Positions 24,519-36,559 of a stretch of DNA of 64,000 bases are shown piece after piece. A program made the translations under genes and the position numbers. Each line of letters opens with the position of its first letter. Positions within the stretch are counted from its first letter, which is position 1. The notes below the pieces were generated by a model that saw only the letters and a list, made by a program, of their open reading frames with translations, had not been told where the DNA came from and did no database searches. Source of the DNA: Pyxicephalus adspersus (taxonomy: Eukaryota > Chordata > Amphibia > Anura > Pyxicephalidae); contig NC_092866.1 in NCBI RefSeq assembly GCF_032062135.1, positions 23,363,264 through 23,427,263 on the forward strand, written 5' to 3'.

Positions 24519-25249
24519 TATACAATGCACAAAAAAACATAATGGAGTAAAGAGAAAGACTTGGTACCACATGATGAGTCATGGAGGCTAGGCAAAAATA
24601 TTTGACTACCTTTTGAAACAGTTTTAAATGTTTATACTCAGTTCTGGCTCCCAAGAATGTACCATTCTTTTCTGCATAGAGAAAGTAGCAGAACCTGAGT
24701 TGTGCAGGTAAGAATGTACAAGACTGAAATTATTAGCTAAAGAGTAAAAGATAAGCTGGAGACAGACTGCAGGGTGTAACAGGCCATAACTATTGTAGAA
24801 AAAGCACCCACACAGATCAGAGGGTAAATGGGGAGCAACTGGATACTGGCAGGTGAAAAATTACTCAGGACAGGACAGATACTGGTTGGGACCAAAACAC
24901 AGGAATAACAAATCCAAGAAAGATGGCGGCTCTTTATTCTGAAAGTGTATACTAAAGAATGCAAGATTCTGTGCTGGGATGCAGTTTGGTAATCCTGATA
25001 AAGGAAGCCAATAAAGATAGCTGAAGACTGTGAACCCTAAAAATAAAGAACCCTTAAAAAAAACAGAGAAAAGGTGAAAGCACCGGGAACATAGGGGAGC
25101 ATGGAAATCTTGGCACTGGAAAGATGCATCTTGGAATGTAAGTCTGCCATATTGTGCATACATGATGTGCAAACTTGTAAAATGTTCCCAGGGCCCAAAA
25201 GCATATACATTATTGGCTATGTACAGCAGGGTATAGCATTTATGTACAG
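24519..25249. other. Non-coding
   Basis: A 147-codon minus-strand frame (24861-25304) shows no domain and overlaps the end of a hAT-like element. Rejected as a gene. Confidence 0.45.
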
Positions 25250-26050
25250 CAGAGGTCCCTAACCCCAGGGCTATGGTCAGTGGCCACTGAGTTGAAGGAT
25301 GCAAGTGACAGGAGGCAGGAGCGCAGGCACCGGGAGCAGCCCTCCTTTCACTGCTTTGCAGCTAGTCAGTGCGACTAATGGAAGCAAGGAGGGCCCTTCT
25401 CACACTGCTTACACAGGAGCTGCTGAGGTCTGCTATTCTCAGAGCAGTGTAAACTGTGCATTTACCAGGGGTTGTGGAATGCTGAAGAAGGTAATCATGT
25501 ATGGAGGCACCTATGACTGTTGATAAATGGCCAAATGGAAACTGCTAGGTAGTGTTGTGTCCTGAAGATCTTTGGATTAAATTAAATGCTTGATAGCTCA
25601 CATTGTGGACCTGGACATGTTTTAATAGGCTGAGTTCAGATTTTCTTGAATTATGTATTTTCTCCTTGAAAATAAAGCTTTGTTAAATTGCGTTGACATG
25701 TTAAGGCGTAGATAAACTCAACATTTTTACTTAACATAGAAGGGTAGGCAACCCTTCTATATACAGTAAAAATGTTGGTGTTTTTTTTGAGAAAGAAGAC
25801 CGGAAGAGAAGACCGAAGATGGCGGTGCCCGACACTTCCTCTGCACCCGGATGAAGAGGAATCCCAGGACAACACAGGACCGGATCACTGGAAGGACCAG
25901 CGCCATCGAGAGACTTCAAGGTAAGTGTCATTTTTTGTTTTCAGTTCCGCTTTAAGTTGTTGTGACATTTGTCCCCCCTACCTCCCGGGCTGTGGCAAAA
26001 TTTTATTCTATGTTACAGGGCCCTGCTATCAGAAAGGTTGGTGACCACTG
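25250..26050. mobile_element. hAT-like element with nested MITE
   Basis: The ends CAGAGGTCCCTAACC and GGTTGGTGACCACTG are inverted copies typical of hAT (CAGNGGTC.CCAACC). The 8-bp flanks are ATGTACAG (25242-25249) and ATGTTCAG (26051-26058), a 7-of-8 target duplication. A 247-bp TTAA-flanked MITE sits inside at 25705-25951, so it inserted later. There is no intact transposase. Confidence 0.8.
25705..25951 (+). mobile_element. TTAA-type MITE, copy 2 (nested)
   Basis: TTAA flanks at 25701-25704 and 25952-25955. The right end TTTCAGTTCCGCT and the left end GGCGTAGATAAACTC are degenerate inverted copies. The left side has a short hairpin (GAAGGGTAGGCAACCCTTC). The body holds GACCGGAAGAG, then AAGATGGCGG at about 25816, and a donor-like CAAG|GTAAGTG at about 25921. 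Confidence 0.75.
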
Positions 26051-26249
26051 ATGTTCAGTATATGACCTTGTATTATAATGTAATATAAAAACTCCACTGG
26101 AAATAAATATGACTAACTACAATTAAATCCTTCAGTCAGGTAAGAAAAACTAGCATCTGTATGAGGCTCTACATTTAGAGATTTCCATATTATCCATAAA
26201 ACTGGTTTAGTGTCTATTGGGGTCTATTTATTGGGGCAACGGCGAACCC

Positions 26250-26515
26250 CAGATAAGGGTGACAACACAGATTGGGATAGTATCTTGGATGAGGGTGACA
26301 AAGCAGATTATAGTTACAACATCAATTAGGGAGGCAACGCACTCCTCAGATGAGCATGAGGATTACAACGATAATCATGGTGACAACACAGATTATGGTG
26401 ACAATGCAGATAAAGGTAACGACACAGATTAGGTTAACAATAAAGTTTAGGGTGACAGCGTGGATGAGGGTGACTGTGGATGAGGGTGACAACACAGATT
26501 AGGGTGATAACGGGC
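26250..26515 (+). repeat. Degenerate minisatellite, 18-bp unit
   Basis: The unit GATTAGGGTGACAACACA recurs with changes, in cleanest register from about 26390 to 26505 (GATTATGGTGACAATGCA, GATAAAGGTAACGACACA and so on). Because 18 is divisible by three it creates an Asp/Asn/Gly-rich open frame, which is a by-product. Confidence 0.85.
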
Positions 26516-28287
26516 TCCACATATGAGGATGATGGTTGTGATATTGTGCAGGGATCTGCTATGGCAGTGGGATTAGGTCCCTGATCTGTGTTTTGTGTAC
26601 CTGATCTCTATCTATGACATCAACACCAACCAATCTCAGAAGACAACAAACTGACTGACTGGGTATAGGGCCTGGGCAGGGGTTGAGCAGTGAGGGAGGG
26701 CAGTGGGGGGAGAAGAAGGTTAGGACTGGATAGAATGGCAAATTGCCACACACAAGATGGCCACTTCCATTCCAGCAATATTAAGAGGGACTGACATTAC
26801 AGTGCAAGAAGGTGAAAATAGATATCTAATATTGGGTCTAATGTTAGAGGTTTTGTCTGCTTTAATAGCCTGAAACTTTTTTTTAAAAACTGGTTAAGGT
26901 AGATAAATCATTTTTTGCATAGTATGGCCATAAAGGTTTACAGAAAATGTAAATCAAAGATTCCTATTGCATGCATGCAAAAATAGGAAAATAATTGAAT
27001 ATTTAACACACTATTAGGTGGAATACATGCATAGTCTCAGATTATCCACTGAATAAATTCCTCATTCTCGGACTCTTATATTGATGGTTCTACATTAGCA
27101 GGAATTTCTAACCCAGTATTGTGAATACTATGATATCAAATATGGGAAGTTACTAGCATAAGTACTCAAAAAGTACATGACTCACATTCAAGTTTTTAAA
27201 CTTGCCTCCCTCAAGGGAACCTACTTATAATTCTTAAAAACATATAGAGAGAATATATGAGATTGATATTGATGATATAGACAACTTCTGAACAAAGCAA
27301 AGCAGAACCCAGCCTTGCAGGGGAGAAGACCTAAATGTACTCTGCTACAGTTCAGTAACACTTACAGGTCTTCTTCTAAAGCCCACCTTATAGCTGCCAT
27401 ATTAAAGGAGAAGAAATGGGCCAAGAAGGTTATCTCATAGGCACTCTGCTCTCCACTCCATTTAACCTCTTCCTTGTTTGTTTCTAAGCTTTGCAGCACA
27501 AATAATTCCCCCCACGTGCTGTTCCTCCCTATACCCATCAGGGTTCTATGGCACAAGAACTGCAAAAGGCTGATATCAAACCAATTTCGGGTACTGCTCA
27601 TCAATAAAAACATATTTAAAACACATCTAAGCAAATAATAATGAATACAGAGCTGAGCCTTTTATCTCTTTTACAGATGCCTTGAGTTGAAGTTAAAGGA
27701 AAGTTGTGGCATGGCAATGGACTTGAATAGTTTTGAACAAATGAACAAATAGTTTTATTAAGGATTTAAATCTAGTCATCACCTACTGAAAAGCGGTCCA
27801 AGAAGTACACAAGAAGCATGCCATAAAGAAAATGTAAGCTGAAGGTTTAACACAACTTGATGAAGAATAATTTAATAAGTGGTGAATAATCTGCCAAATT
27901 TCATCACATTAAAGTGACTCCAGTGCTTTGCAAAAAATCTCAGTTTATCTGGACTGACATAGCGCCTTTCAGGGGATTGTAAACGTGTTCTAGTAGACAC
28001 TCATGCAGAAACACTTTAGTCCAACAGAATTAAATAGCAGTGACATCAGGAATTTCTCCCTAAATAAACAGCACATGTACTAAGACAGCACAATGTGTCT
28101 ATGACTGAATTTGGGATATGTAGATGCAAGTGGATGTACAATTATTACATATATATATATATATATATATATATGTGTTTATCTGACTTTGTACAACTAT
28201 TTCTACTAAGAAGCCTTATTACAAATATTTAGAGGTGCTAATAATATATTTCCAAAGAGAACCTGTCATTTAAACTTTAGTATACAC
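26516..28287. other. Non-coding; (AT)n at 28143-28174
   Basis: No exon recognised. A clean (AT)n microsatellite of about 30 bases lies at 28143-28174. Confidence 0.45.
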
Positions 28288-28656
28288 CAGTACTCTCCAA
28301 ACAGGTTTTCTTTCTCTTGGATACAAACCATGGGGCAATATTCCTCCTATTGGCCAATACCAGGGCACTATTCTTTCCAAGGATACCAGTAATAGAGCAC
28401 TGTTTCTTCCACTAACACCAATGCTGGGGCATTAATCCTCCTCCTACTTGACAAAGGTGCTAGGTCATTTTTTTAATCACAATGGCTACCACCTCTGGGG
28501 CATTTGGTACTCTCTAACCACAAAGCCTGGGGCATGGTTTACTCCCTTTAATTACTAATACCGAGTCATTTTCTTCTACCATTAGCCACTGTCTAGTCCC
28601 ACGTGATGTGAGGGACAATGAATTGGCTCTTTGATTTATAAGTTTGGAGACCACTG
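28288..28656. mobile_element. hAT-like element filled by minisatellite
   Basis: The ends CAGTACTCTCCAAAC and GTTTGGAGACCACTG are inverted copies. Flanks GTATACAC (28280-28287) and GTATCAAC (28657-28664) agree at 6 of 8. The inside is a run of degenerate units of about 33 bp of the form GGGGCACTATTCCTCC..CTAACACCAATG. The element is thus a pair of hAT ends around a minisatellite. Confidence 0.7.
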
Positions 28657-28697
28657 GTATCAACTAGTTTAGCTAAGTTACAGGATAATACGATAAA

Positions 28698-28919
28698 TGG
28701 GCCTGATTTATTAAAGCTCTTCTAGACTAGAGAAGATGGACTATCATGCTTATACCCGGGTGATCCAGCATACCTAAATTGGATCTGGACCAGAATTGAA
28801 AACATTTGCTAAATATTAGCAAAAGATTTTATGAAACTAATTCTATGTCTTTGCTGGTCCAGGTTCTCCCATAATAGTCTATCTTTTCCAATCATGAAGA
28901 GCTTTAATAAATCAGGCTC
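28698..28919. mobile_element. Foldback-hairpin MITE
   Basis: GGGCCTGATTTATTAAAGCT ... AGCTTTAATAAATCAGGCTC, with inner arms GGATCTGGACCAGAATTGAA and GCAAAAGATTTTATGAAACT. Lies 40 bp after the hAT-like element. Confidence 0.85.
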
Positions 28920-29730
28920 ATCGAGAGAGGTGGAAACAGGTAAACATTCCACTAATGGTGGTTGAGGGGGTCTGCTTAGACTTATTTTTTGAGATTGGTG
29001 GCTCTTGGAATGTGATTACCTGAGATATGATTAAACAGAGCTCTGCCAAGCTGCTGGTGTTTTTTAATGCCTTGTGGTGACTTTCTGTACTACAGAAAAA
29101 CAAAAAAAAAGCCAAAGAAAGATATATAGCTCAATAAAAGATAAAACAGCAAAAACATCTTTAGCTGCAATACTAGCTTTTATCCCAGTATCTTATATTT
29201 TTGCTGCTAGATCTTAGTGTGATGGCCAATATAATCCAATCCATTTCCACTGACCCCAGGTCATCCTGACAGTACATTTATTATCTCATCTCTGTAAAAA
29301 ACAATTTACAAAGCGAGTGCAACAGCCAAAGCTTATATATAGATTATAAAATTTAAATCATTTCAAGGCCCTGAAAACTCCACCTTTGTCGGGGCTACAA
29401 AAACTAAATAAATAAAAATATAAATATATACATAAAAATTTATATATGCAGACAATATGTATAAGTGTAAAACCACAGATTTTAAACATTGTTCTACCTC
29501 TCATTCCTCTCAATTCAAATGAAATGCTATCTCTACTTTTCACAGATTACAACAACCTACAAACCAACATGGTTCCTCATTCATGAATTCCATAGGGAAT
29601 ATCAGGAAACATTATCATATGTTGTCATATGGTGGCTCACCTTAACAAAAATGTTCATATTTTATTCATATACTTTATTTAATATATATTACATTTCTGG
29701 AACTGGGAACCCCTAATTTCCTTGGTAATT
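28920..29730. other. Non-coding
   Basis: No exon or named repeat recognised. Confidence 0.45.
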
Positions 29731-29936
29731 GAGCCTGATTAATTAAAGCTCTCCAAGGCTGGAGATAATACAATTTCATCAGTAAAGCTGTGTGATCTGA
29801 TACAGAATTCATTCACTCAGATTCAAAACATTTGTTGGCAAATAGCAAACTACTTTCCAGGTTCGCTGGATCACCCAGCTTCACTGATGAAAGTGTATTC
29901 CATCCTGTCTTGGAGAGCTTAAAAAAAATCAGGCCC
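29731..29936. mobile_element. Foldback-hairpin MITE
   Basis: GAGCCTGATTAATTAAAGCT ... TTGGAGAGCTTAAAAAAAAT then CAGGCCC, with a well-kept right arm (GGATCACCCAGCTTCACTGA). A short (TTTC)n at about 29941-29960 follows. Confidence 0.85.
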
Positions 29937-29960
29937 ATTGTCTTTCTTTCTTTCTTTCTT

Positions 29961-31373
29961 GAATGTTTTTATATGAAACCTGAAAAAGAATAAAAGGACT
30001 AAAACCTTAACCATTTTTTTGGCAGTGTAGGGAAAAGGTTAATACCTATGTAAAGTTTGTTTTGTTTTTATCCCTGACTTTTTTTTTCAGTCTCTGTGAC
30101 TGTTGATCTCAATTTTTTTGGCATTTATTAAAACAAGGATTGGTATGTTTAGTTTATATTTTATTTGTAAATGTGTTACTTGTCTCTCTATATTGGCTAC
30201 ACATTGTTAATATGTGTGAACCTGTGTGTTCACTTGCCATAATTTATAGTTAGTAACTTTGAGCTGCTGTACATTGTATGTTTTGTATTCTTTGTTTTTT
30301 ATTTTTGTTTTTATTCATTTTTTGTTTACGTGTTGTGTTGCTTTATGTTATGTTGTTATATTTTACAAAAATCCTAATAGAGAATTACATTAAAAAACAA
30401 GGATTGTTGAGTCCTTTGTGATTCTTTTTTTCCCCTTCTAGGTGTAGATTCCCCCTATTCCCAGAGATCCCCCCAAAATTCCTGTATTTCTACTTTATTA
30501 ATGCATAAATGGCCACTTTAGTCTTTTGTTTTACTATACCAGTACGTGGGACATTTACTATTTGTGTTTTACCACACCAATATCTTCTGTATAGTTTGCT
30601 TTTTAAATCTTAACCAGCAGATACACTTCCTGTAAGGTAATTAAAATCTCATGCTGTTACATTATGGTACTGGCTCTAGGGAATGTATATTTTGTATTAT
30701 ATCACCTTCTCTAGGGGGCAAGATACTCTTTATTTTTAATTACATTATTACATTATATCATCTGCTACATTACTGTGACATTATATCACAATGTTTCTTT
30801 GTTTTAGAATAATGGTATATTTTTCTGTGCTAACAGTATGTTTAAAAGAAGCTTTTTTTTCTGCACAGTCTTCTCGCAGTATCCCAAGAAAACTTTTATA
30901 TAATGTTAAAACCGTCATGATAGGTCCGCATTAACAGTCATACAGTACTCCTTTTTCTATTGAGTTTGTACACTACAGCAAGCGGGAAAAAGCTAAATAT
31001 TATGGGATTATAAGGGTAATATATAAATGTATAAATAATAAAAGTTATATGATTATATAGGATATTAGAAATTCTTCTAACTATTGAGTATATCCAGGGA
31101 GGAAAGATTTAAAACTTGTGGACCTAGAAGCTGCTCTCTGCTGACAGCCCAGGAGGTAGAGAGTCCAAACCTGGGTATCAGTGGGAGATAATGTATGAAA
31201 ATCAAATAGAAGAATCTATTTGATCTATCTACATAGAAAGGAAGAAGTTGTTCCACTCTATCAAGTTTTCACCCATTTTGGGAATGAAGGCTATAGATAG
31301 GAAATCCTCAGTTTTACAAAGTTAAATATTGTGAAAAAAAAATGACTAGAGTCCCATAAACAGAGATCCAGAG
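29961..31373. other. Non-coding, T-rich
   Basis: TTTTTGTTTTTATT-rich sequence at 30100-30420 ending ATTACATTAAAAAACAAGG may be a LINE 3' tail, but no coding part was found to prove it. Confidence 0.4.
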
Positions 31374-32121
31374 CAGCGGTCGCCAACCTTTCAGATCTCA
31401 CGGACCACTAAATTCATAATTTTAAATCCCACAGACCATTATAATGAATTTTTTAAAAAAGATAAATAGATTTGTAAAATAATGATCTTCCTAATGGTGC
31501 CTGACAAGGACTATGAAGGCTCTGATTTATTGATCAGCTCACGTGATGTATTACTTATGTTACTATTATCATTATTTGCATTATCTTTGGTATTACTAAA
31601 GAAATGCAAAATATTTGTTTGCTTTTTCTCCCTCATTATGGGTTTATTTCATTCGAATCTAAGACCAAACAAGAAATGATAGTTATCAAAGTCAAACTAT
31701 TTGATGCCATTAAATATAACAGGTAAAGAAATTACAGTTAAGGTCATACTTACCTAAAAGAGCATCTGAGAAATAAACAAATAAAATAAAACAATCGAAT
31801 GAGAATCGGTATTCTCAGAGCAGGGTGACTGTTGTAATGATGAAACAATACTGAAGCGTACGGCTGGACAATGGTTGCCTCATACAACTTAACAATACAA
31901 AGACGTCACGCTGAGCCTCCCTTGTTTTTCCATCTCTAGTACAGTTCATGAATTTAGTGCAATATAGGTGAAAATGTGAAAAGTGTCATTAAGGATGTAA
32001 GAATTTATTAGAAAATCATTTTTTGTTTTATTATTAATAAAAAATAAAAATTGCAAATAATGTCCAAATTTTTCTGTGGACCACCAAAATTTTCTTGCGG
32101 ACCACTGGTTGACGACCTCTG
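31374..32121. mobile_element. hAT-like non-autonomous element with perfect 8-bp target duplication
   Basis: The ends CAGCGGTCGCCAACC and GGTTGACGACCTCTG are inverted copies. Flanks ATCCAGAG (31366-31373) and ATCCAGAG (32122-32129) are identical. Subterminal sequence (CTCACGGACCACTAAATTCA; TTCTTGCGGACCACTGGTTG) is shared with the copy at 39121. The internal frames show no transposase motif. The perfect duplication suggests the youngest hAT insertion here. Confidence 0.92.
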
Positions 32122-32129
32122 ATCCAGAG

Positions 32130-33137
32130 TACAAGCAATGCAGTATGAACACGCAGACATGGTCCAACCATCCTCAGGGAAGTTCCTACCAGAGCACTGT
32201 CAATAACAGTTATAGTACTACTGAGCATCCTTTGATGATGGAAACAAAGGGATGGTAAAGGGATGGTAAATGGGGGGGCAAATTAAGTTTACAAAAGTAT
32301 TTTAGTTAAATCAATATATCTACATCAAAGTTCAATTCTCTATCTTGGTGACAAATGTAATCGGCAGATAATAATCCCAAAAACCTCCAGGACATACTGT
32401 ACCATTGCTTTTATTTCAAATCAACCTAAAGGTGCAATATTACAAATAACAATACTAGTAATTCTTCAACCATTCTTTGCTCATTACAAATCTCTACATC
32501 CATTTTTCAATAAAGACTTCATATATCCATCATGCAATCCCTAATCATGAAATAAGTAACATATCCTTGAACTTTCATAATGAGTTTTAAGGACACCTTT
32601 GAAAGTCAAGATGCCTACCTTAACACTCAACAACAGATAATTTACATAATGGCAAATTATTCAAACCATGACTTGTTCCTGCAAATCTCTCTTTGTAGTG
32701 TTTTTATCCATTTATATATTGTGAGTTGGATTAAAAAATTATTTTAGTAAGAAGTTTTCAGGAATGTTTGTCAAAGATTTTGTGAGTCTCTAAATATCAC
32801 ATTGAACTTTCAAAGTCTTTGTAGATACGTTGCCATATAGATGACAGTTGATTGCTGTTCTGTAAATCCCCTGTAGTATCCATGCACCTCAATTCTTTCA
32901 GACATTTGTTACCACTAGGGCAACAAAATGGTTTTAAGTTTTCTATTATTGTTCTTTTTTTTTATTTGAGTTTTCTGTTTTTGGAGTCTTTTTCTATGTT
33001 AGGAAGACCATTGTTCTTCAGTTACGTCATTTGGAGGTCCCTTGTTAACAAGTCTCACCTCTACAAAACGACCTACATCAGCAGAAGGTCAGCTACAAAA
33101 GTTGAGATCGGGCATAATTGTATTAGCTTAACTCATT
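32130..33137. other. Non-coding
   Basis: Nothing recognisable. A small direct duplication AAAGGGATGGTA occurs at about 32245-32268. Confidence 0.45.
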
Positions 33138-33337
33138 GAGCCTGATTTATTAAAGCTCTCCAAGACTGGAGAGAATACACTTTCAGTGAAGCTGGGTGAT
33201 CCAGCAAACCTGGAATGGATTTCTTCAAAGAAATTTGCTATTTGCTAGCAAATGTTTTGAATTCTGGACCAGATCAATTCCAGGTTTGCTTCACTGATAA
33301 ACGTGTGATCTCCCCAGTCTTTAATAAATCAGACCTA
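33138..33337. mobile_element. Foldback-hairpin MITE
   Basis: GAGCCTGATTTATTAAAGCT through TTTAATAAATCAGACCTA. Both arms are well kept except for deletions in the right arm. Confidence 0.88.
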
Positions 33338-33694
33338 TAGTCCGGTGTCTACTATCCCCTTTACGTCCTATGTGTGATATATTTCTACCTGCTGCTCTGT
33401 TGTGAACCTGAATTTTTTTTGCAGGATAGCCATTGTCCCTCATTTCTGTCCTCTTGGTCTCCATCTTGCTACAGAGTCAGATATCTGGGTCTTGTTGTAA
33501 GTCTTATAATGTTTTCTTGTCTGTTTCCAACAGGTTTAGCTTGGCACTGCTATCTCAGGGTATTTTTTTTTTTTTTGTTCATGTTTGTGTACTCAATTGT
33601 TTACAGTTGTATTTGTAATTGTAAAACCTTAAATCGAATCAAATATACAAAAGACATGGAAATGCATTGGTGACCAAAAGCTAAATTAATGAGC
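33338..33694. other. Non-coding
   Basis: An open frame of 99 codons at 33374-33673, rich in Cys/Phe/Leu, has no domain and is probably chance in T-rich DNA. Confidence 0.4.
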
Positions 33695-33854
33695 AAACCC
33701 CCCACCTCCTAGATTGTAAGCTCTTCGGGGCAGGGCCCTCTCCTCCTGTGTCACTGTCTGTATTAGTCTGTCATTTGCAACCCCTTTTTAATGTACAGCG
33801 CTGCGTAATATGTTGGCGCTATATAAATCCTGTTTATTAATAATAATAATAAAT
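33695..33854 (+). mobile_element. LINE 3' tail fragment with (TAA)n
   Basis: AGATTGTAAGCTCTTCGGGG, then TGTCACTGTCTGTATTAG, then AATGTACAGCGCTGCGTAAT and GTTGGCGCTATATAAATCC, ending (TAA)n. The last part equals the tail of the V-SINEs, as expected if it is the LINE partner's 3' end. An antisense copy lies at 55920. Confidence 0.75.
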
Positions 33855-35068
33855 CCGGACAGATGTGAAACTACTCTTTATTGATCCTGCACCAATAAAA
33901 AACAAAGGATTAACAAAACTGTCAACCAATTAAACAAAGATATATTGCAAAGTTATATTTTATTAAAGATTTACCATATTTATATACCAAAACTGTAAAC
34001 CACAGCAGCATCTTTCAAGAAATTCCCTGGGCATATGGTCTAGACCTGTTATTTGAAGATGAAATGTAAGCAAGCAAAAAAAGCACTGAGGATTTCTGCA
34101 AAGGTGAACAGAAATGTCAGTTTAGAATCAAGAAAAATCCAAAACATCAGTGTCCATTTCTTGCTCCTGCCTAACTGCTTTCTTTCTACCCAAGCCTCTA
34201 TTTTACTAAAATGTAATGAAATGGCACAAGGGCAGCCCACTGAAAACCCAGGGGATGTTTTTTCTTACTTTACTTCATTATCCCTGGTAACTGATTTTTC
34301 TTTAAAAAAAGGAAAACATTTTCTTTTCTTAGGAGTCTTCTATCTGGTTCTGACATTATCACACATCCTTGTTAAAAAAAAAAAAGTATGACAGTTCTAG
34401 AAACAAATATCTGATCTTCATTCAGTCACTACACTGTGTACAGATTTATAAAGATAATAATAATAAATTATCTCCATAATTGTATGTGATCAGTTTAAAA
34501 GAAAAAAATATAAAGTCCTTACATTAGGAAATGGCTCCACTATGTGCTAGAATTATGAATTGCAAGTTTGTGAGTATTCAAAAAGAAAAAAATGTTATAG
34601 TTGCCTAATAAATACTAGCTCATATAACTTTCAAAACTCAGTTAAAGCACCAAAACAGAGCCAACACACAACCCCGTAATAAGAAAAGCAAGACAAAAAT
34701 GAAACAAAAAGGAACCTTTTGCTAAAATTAAACTTGTACTTCAAAAAGATTTTTAAAAACTCAAAAACTGCCCCTCTGTATTCAATAATACATCAATAAA
34801 TGCATCTTTGTAGGTATCTGACTACAAGGTGTCCACCTCCTGCAGCTGAAGGAAATAGGAAAAAGCATAAAAATGAGCCAATGGGTTGTGCAATAGTGCT
34901 AACGAGCAGCATGCTTGAAGTAGAGGGCAGAATAATGGAGACAAAGTCATTAGTCGACTACTTCTTTTACTGTCCAGTCACAGGCAGGGGGAGGGAGAAG
35001 ACCTGTAAGCGTTACTTAACTCTAGCAGAAAAAAATCGGTCATCTGTCCACCAGACAGGGTTAAGCTG
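33855..35068. other. Non-coding
   Basis: Frames at 34053-34391 and 34800-35126 (about 110 codons) lack any recognisable domain or splice support. Confidence 0.4.
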
Positions 35069-35538
35069 TACAGGTAGTACCCGGGTTACATACAAGATAG
35101 GGACTGTAGGTTTGTTCTTAAGTTGAATTTGTATGTAAGTCGGAACAGGTACATTATTTTAATAAATGCAATTAGGACAGATGTTTGTCTCAACATATTA
35201 TTAGGCATCAGTTACTGTATAAAATCCTCACTGTGAGTTAATCACAAACAAAGCAAGAAAAAAAAAAAATAGAGCCTAGAAATGTATTAACTTCTGGAGC
35301 AAGCTGTGCTTTGATATGCAAAAAGAAACAACTGCAGAGTTTGTCTTGGTCATCAAATAGTTACAAGATGTTGTAGAAGAGCTCAGTCTCAGCTGTCTTT
35401 AGCAAAAGATTTCTTCTGCAAGTAATGCGAACCGCCCCCTCCCCTCCATCAAGCCTCTGTCCTGCACACCAACGAGCAGGGAAGCCCCGTTCGTATCTAG
35501 GAGTCGTCCGTATGTTCTTAACTCAGGGACTACCTGTA
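35069..35538 (+). mobile_element. Tigger-like (TA-flanked) MITE, copy C
   Basis: TACAGGTAGTACCCGGGTTA ... CTTAACTCAGGGACTACCTG then TA. It carries the block series of the other copies. Confidence 0.88.
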
Positions 35539-36559
35539 TGTTGGGTCTATGTAAATCCCAGGATTTGACAGACAGAAACACATACCTTTAGACAAGTAAA
35601 ACAGCTCTAATATATTTTATGTTTTTTATGTATTTAAACTGTTTAGCTTAGAGTTCAGCCTTTGCAAGTCAGATAATACTAATCTGAGCCTCCCATGTGT
35701 TTTTTCAGCAGGAAGATTAGTTTACCTACTAACAAGCATTAATACAGCCTTGATATTGTGATTACTTATTGAGAATATTGGAGAATAAATTCTTCTGTCC
35801 CTTTTTATCACAGTGTTTTTTGTTTTTTTCAGTTTTTACAGAATAATTTTCCTTTTTTATCATCATGATGTCTTACTGGGATCAACAGTGAATAAATTAG
35901 GTGAATACCACCTTTTCATCGCAGCTATTTACCTTTTTTGCCAGTGGCTTTTAAAAAACAATTTGCCTTTTTTTTTTTAATAAAAGTGCTTTGTTTCGCC
36001 CGGGTCGGTAGCTTCCACTTGTCAGTGTGTCATTTCATTTATATATTGTATTTCTTAGACAGATATTATATTCACCTATAAAAAATACATGGTGAAGAGG
36101 TCAGAATTCCAGGACATCAGACATATACCGGTATGATGATAGATTATTAAACTTATACAAAACAACTGACTGTTTTTTTTTTGTTTTTTTTTTTAAGATT
36201 TGTATTATTAAGTTAAAGTTATTACTGCATACCATTGGAGAAATTTCATTTATTAGAGAAAATCTCCCAAAGTAAGAATTCCTCAGAATCCCCTCATTTC
36301 CCCCCATGAAAGATTCCCCCTTTACCTTTTGTTTTAAATATTCCAAAGTATTTCTAGATTTCCAGAGATACATTTGCTTTCAGTATAGACTAGCATACGC
36401 TCTTGTCTGCTTGATCATCTAGAAGTATAGAGGCTCATAGTGAATCAATCATACAATTAGGTACAGGCAAAAATCGTGTTTTGTTTTTTTTTGTTTTTAA
36501 TTTCACATATTTTGGTAAGGTGATGATGTAACTATAGTAAAAACTGGGGATCTTGTGGG
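35539..36559. other. Non-coding
   Basis: T-rich runs and no recognisable exon. Confidence 0.45.

Noticed and set aside
24861..25304. 147-codon minus-strand frame
   Set aside because: No domain or splice context; it runs into the terminus of a hAT-like element.
31482..31679. Transposase gene inside the hAT-like element
   Set aside because: The 65-codon frame is Leu/Phe-rich with no transposase or zinc-finger motif; the element is non-autonomous.
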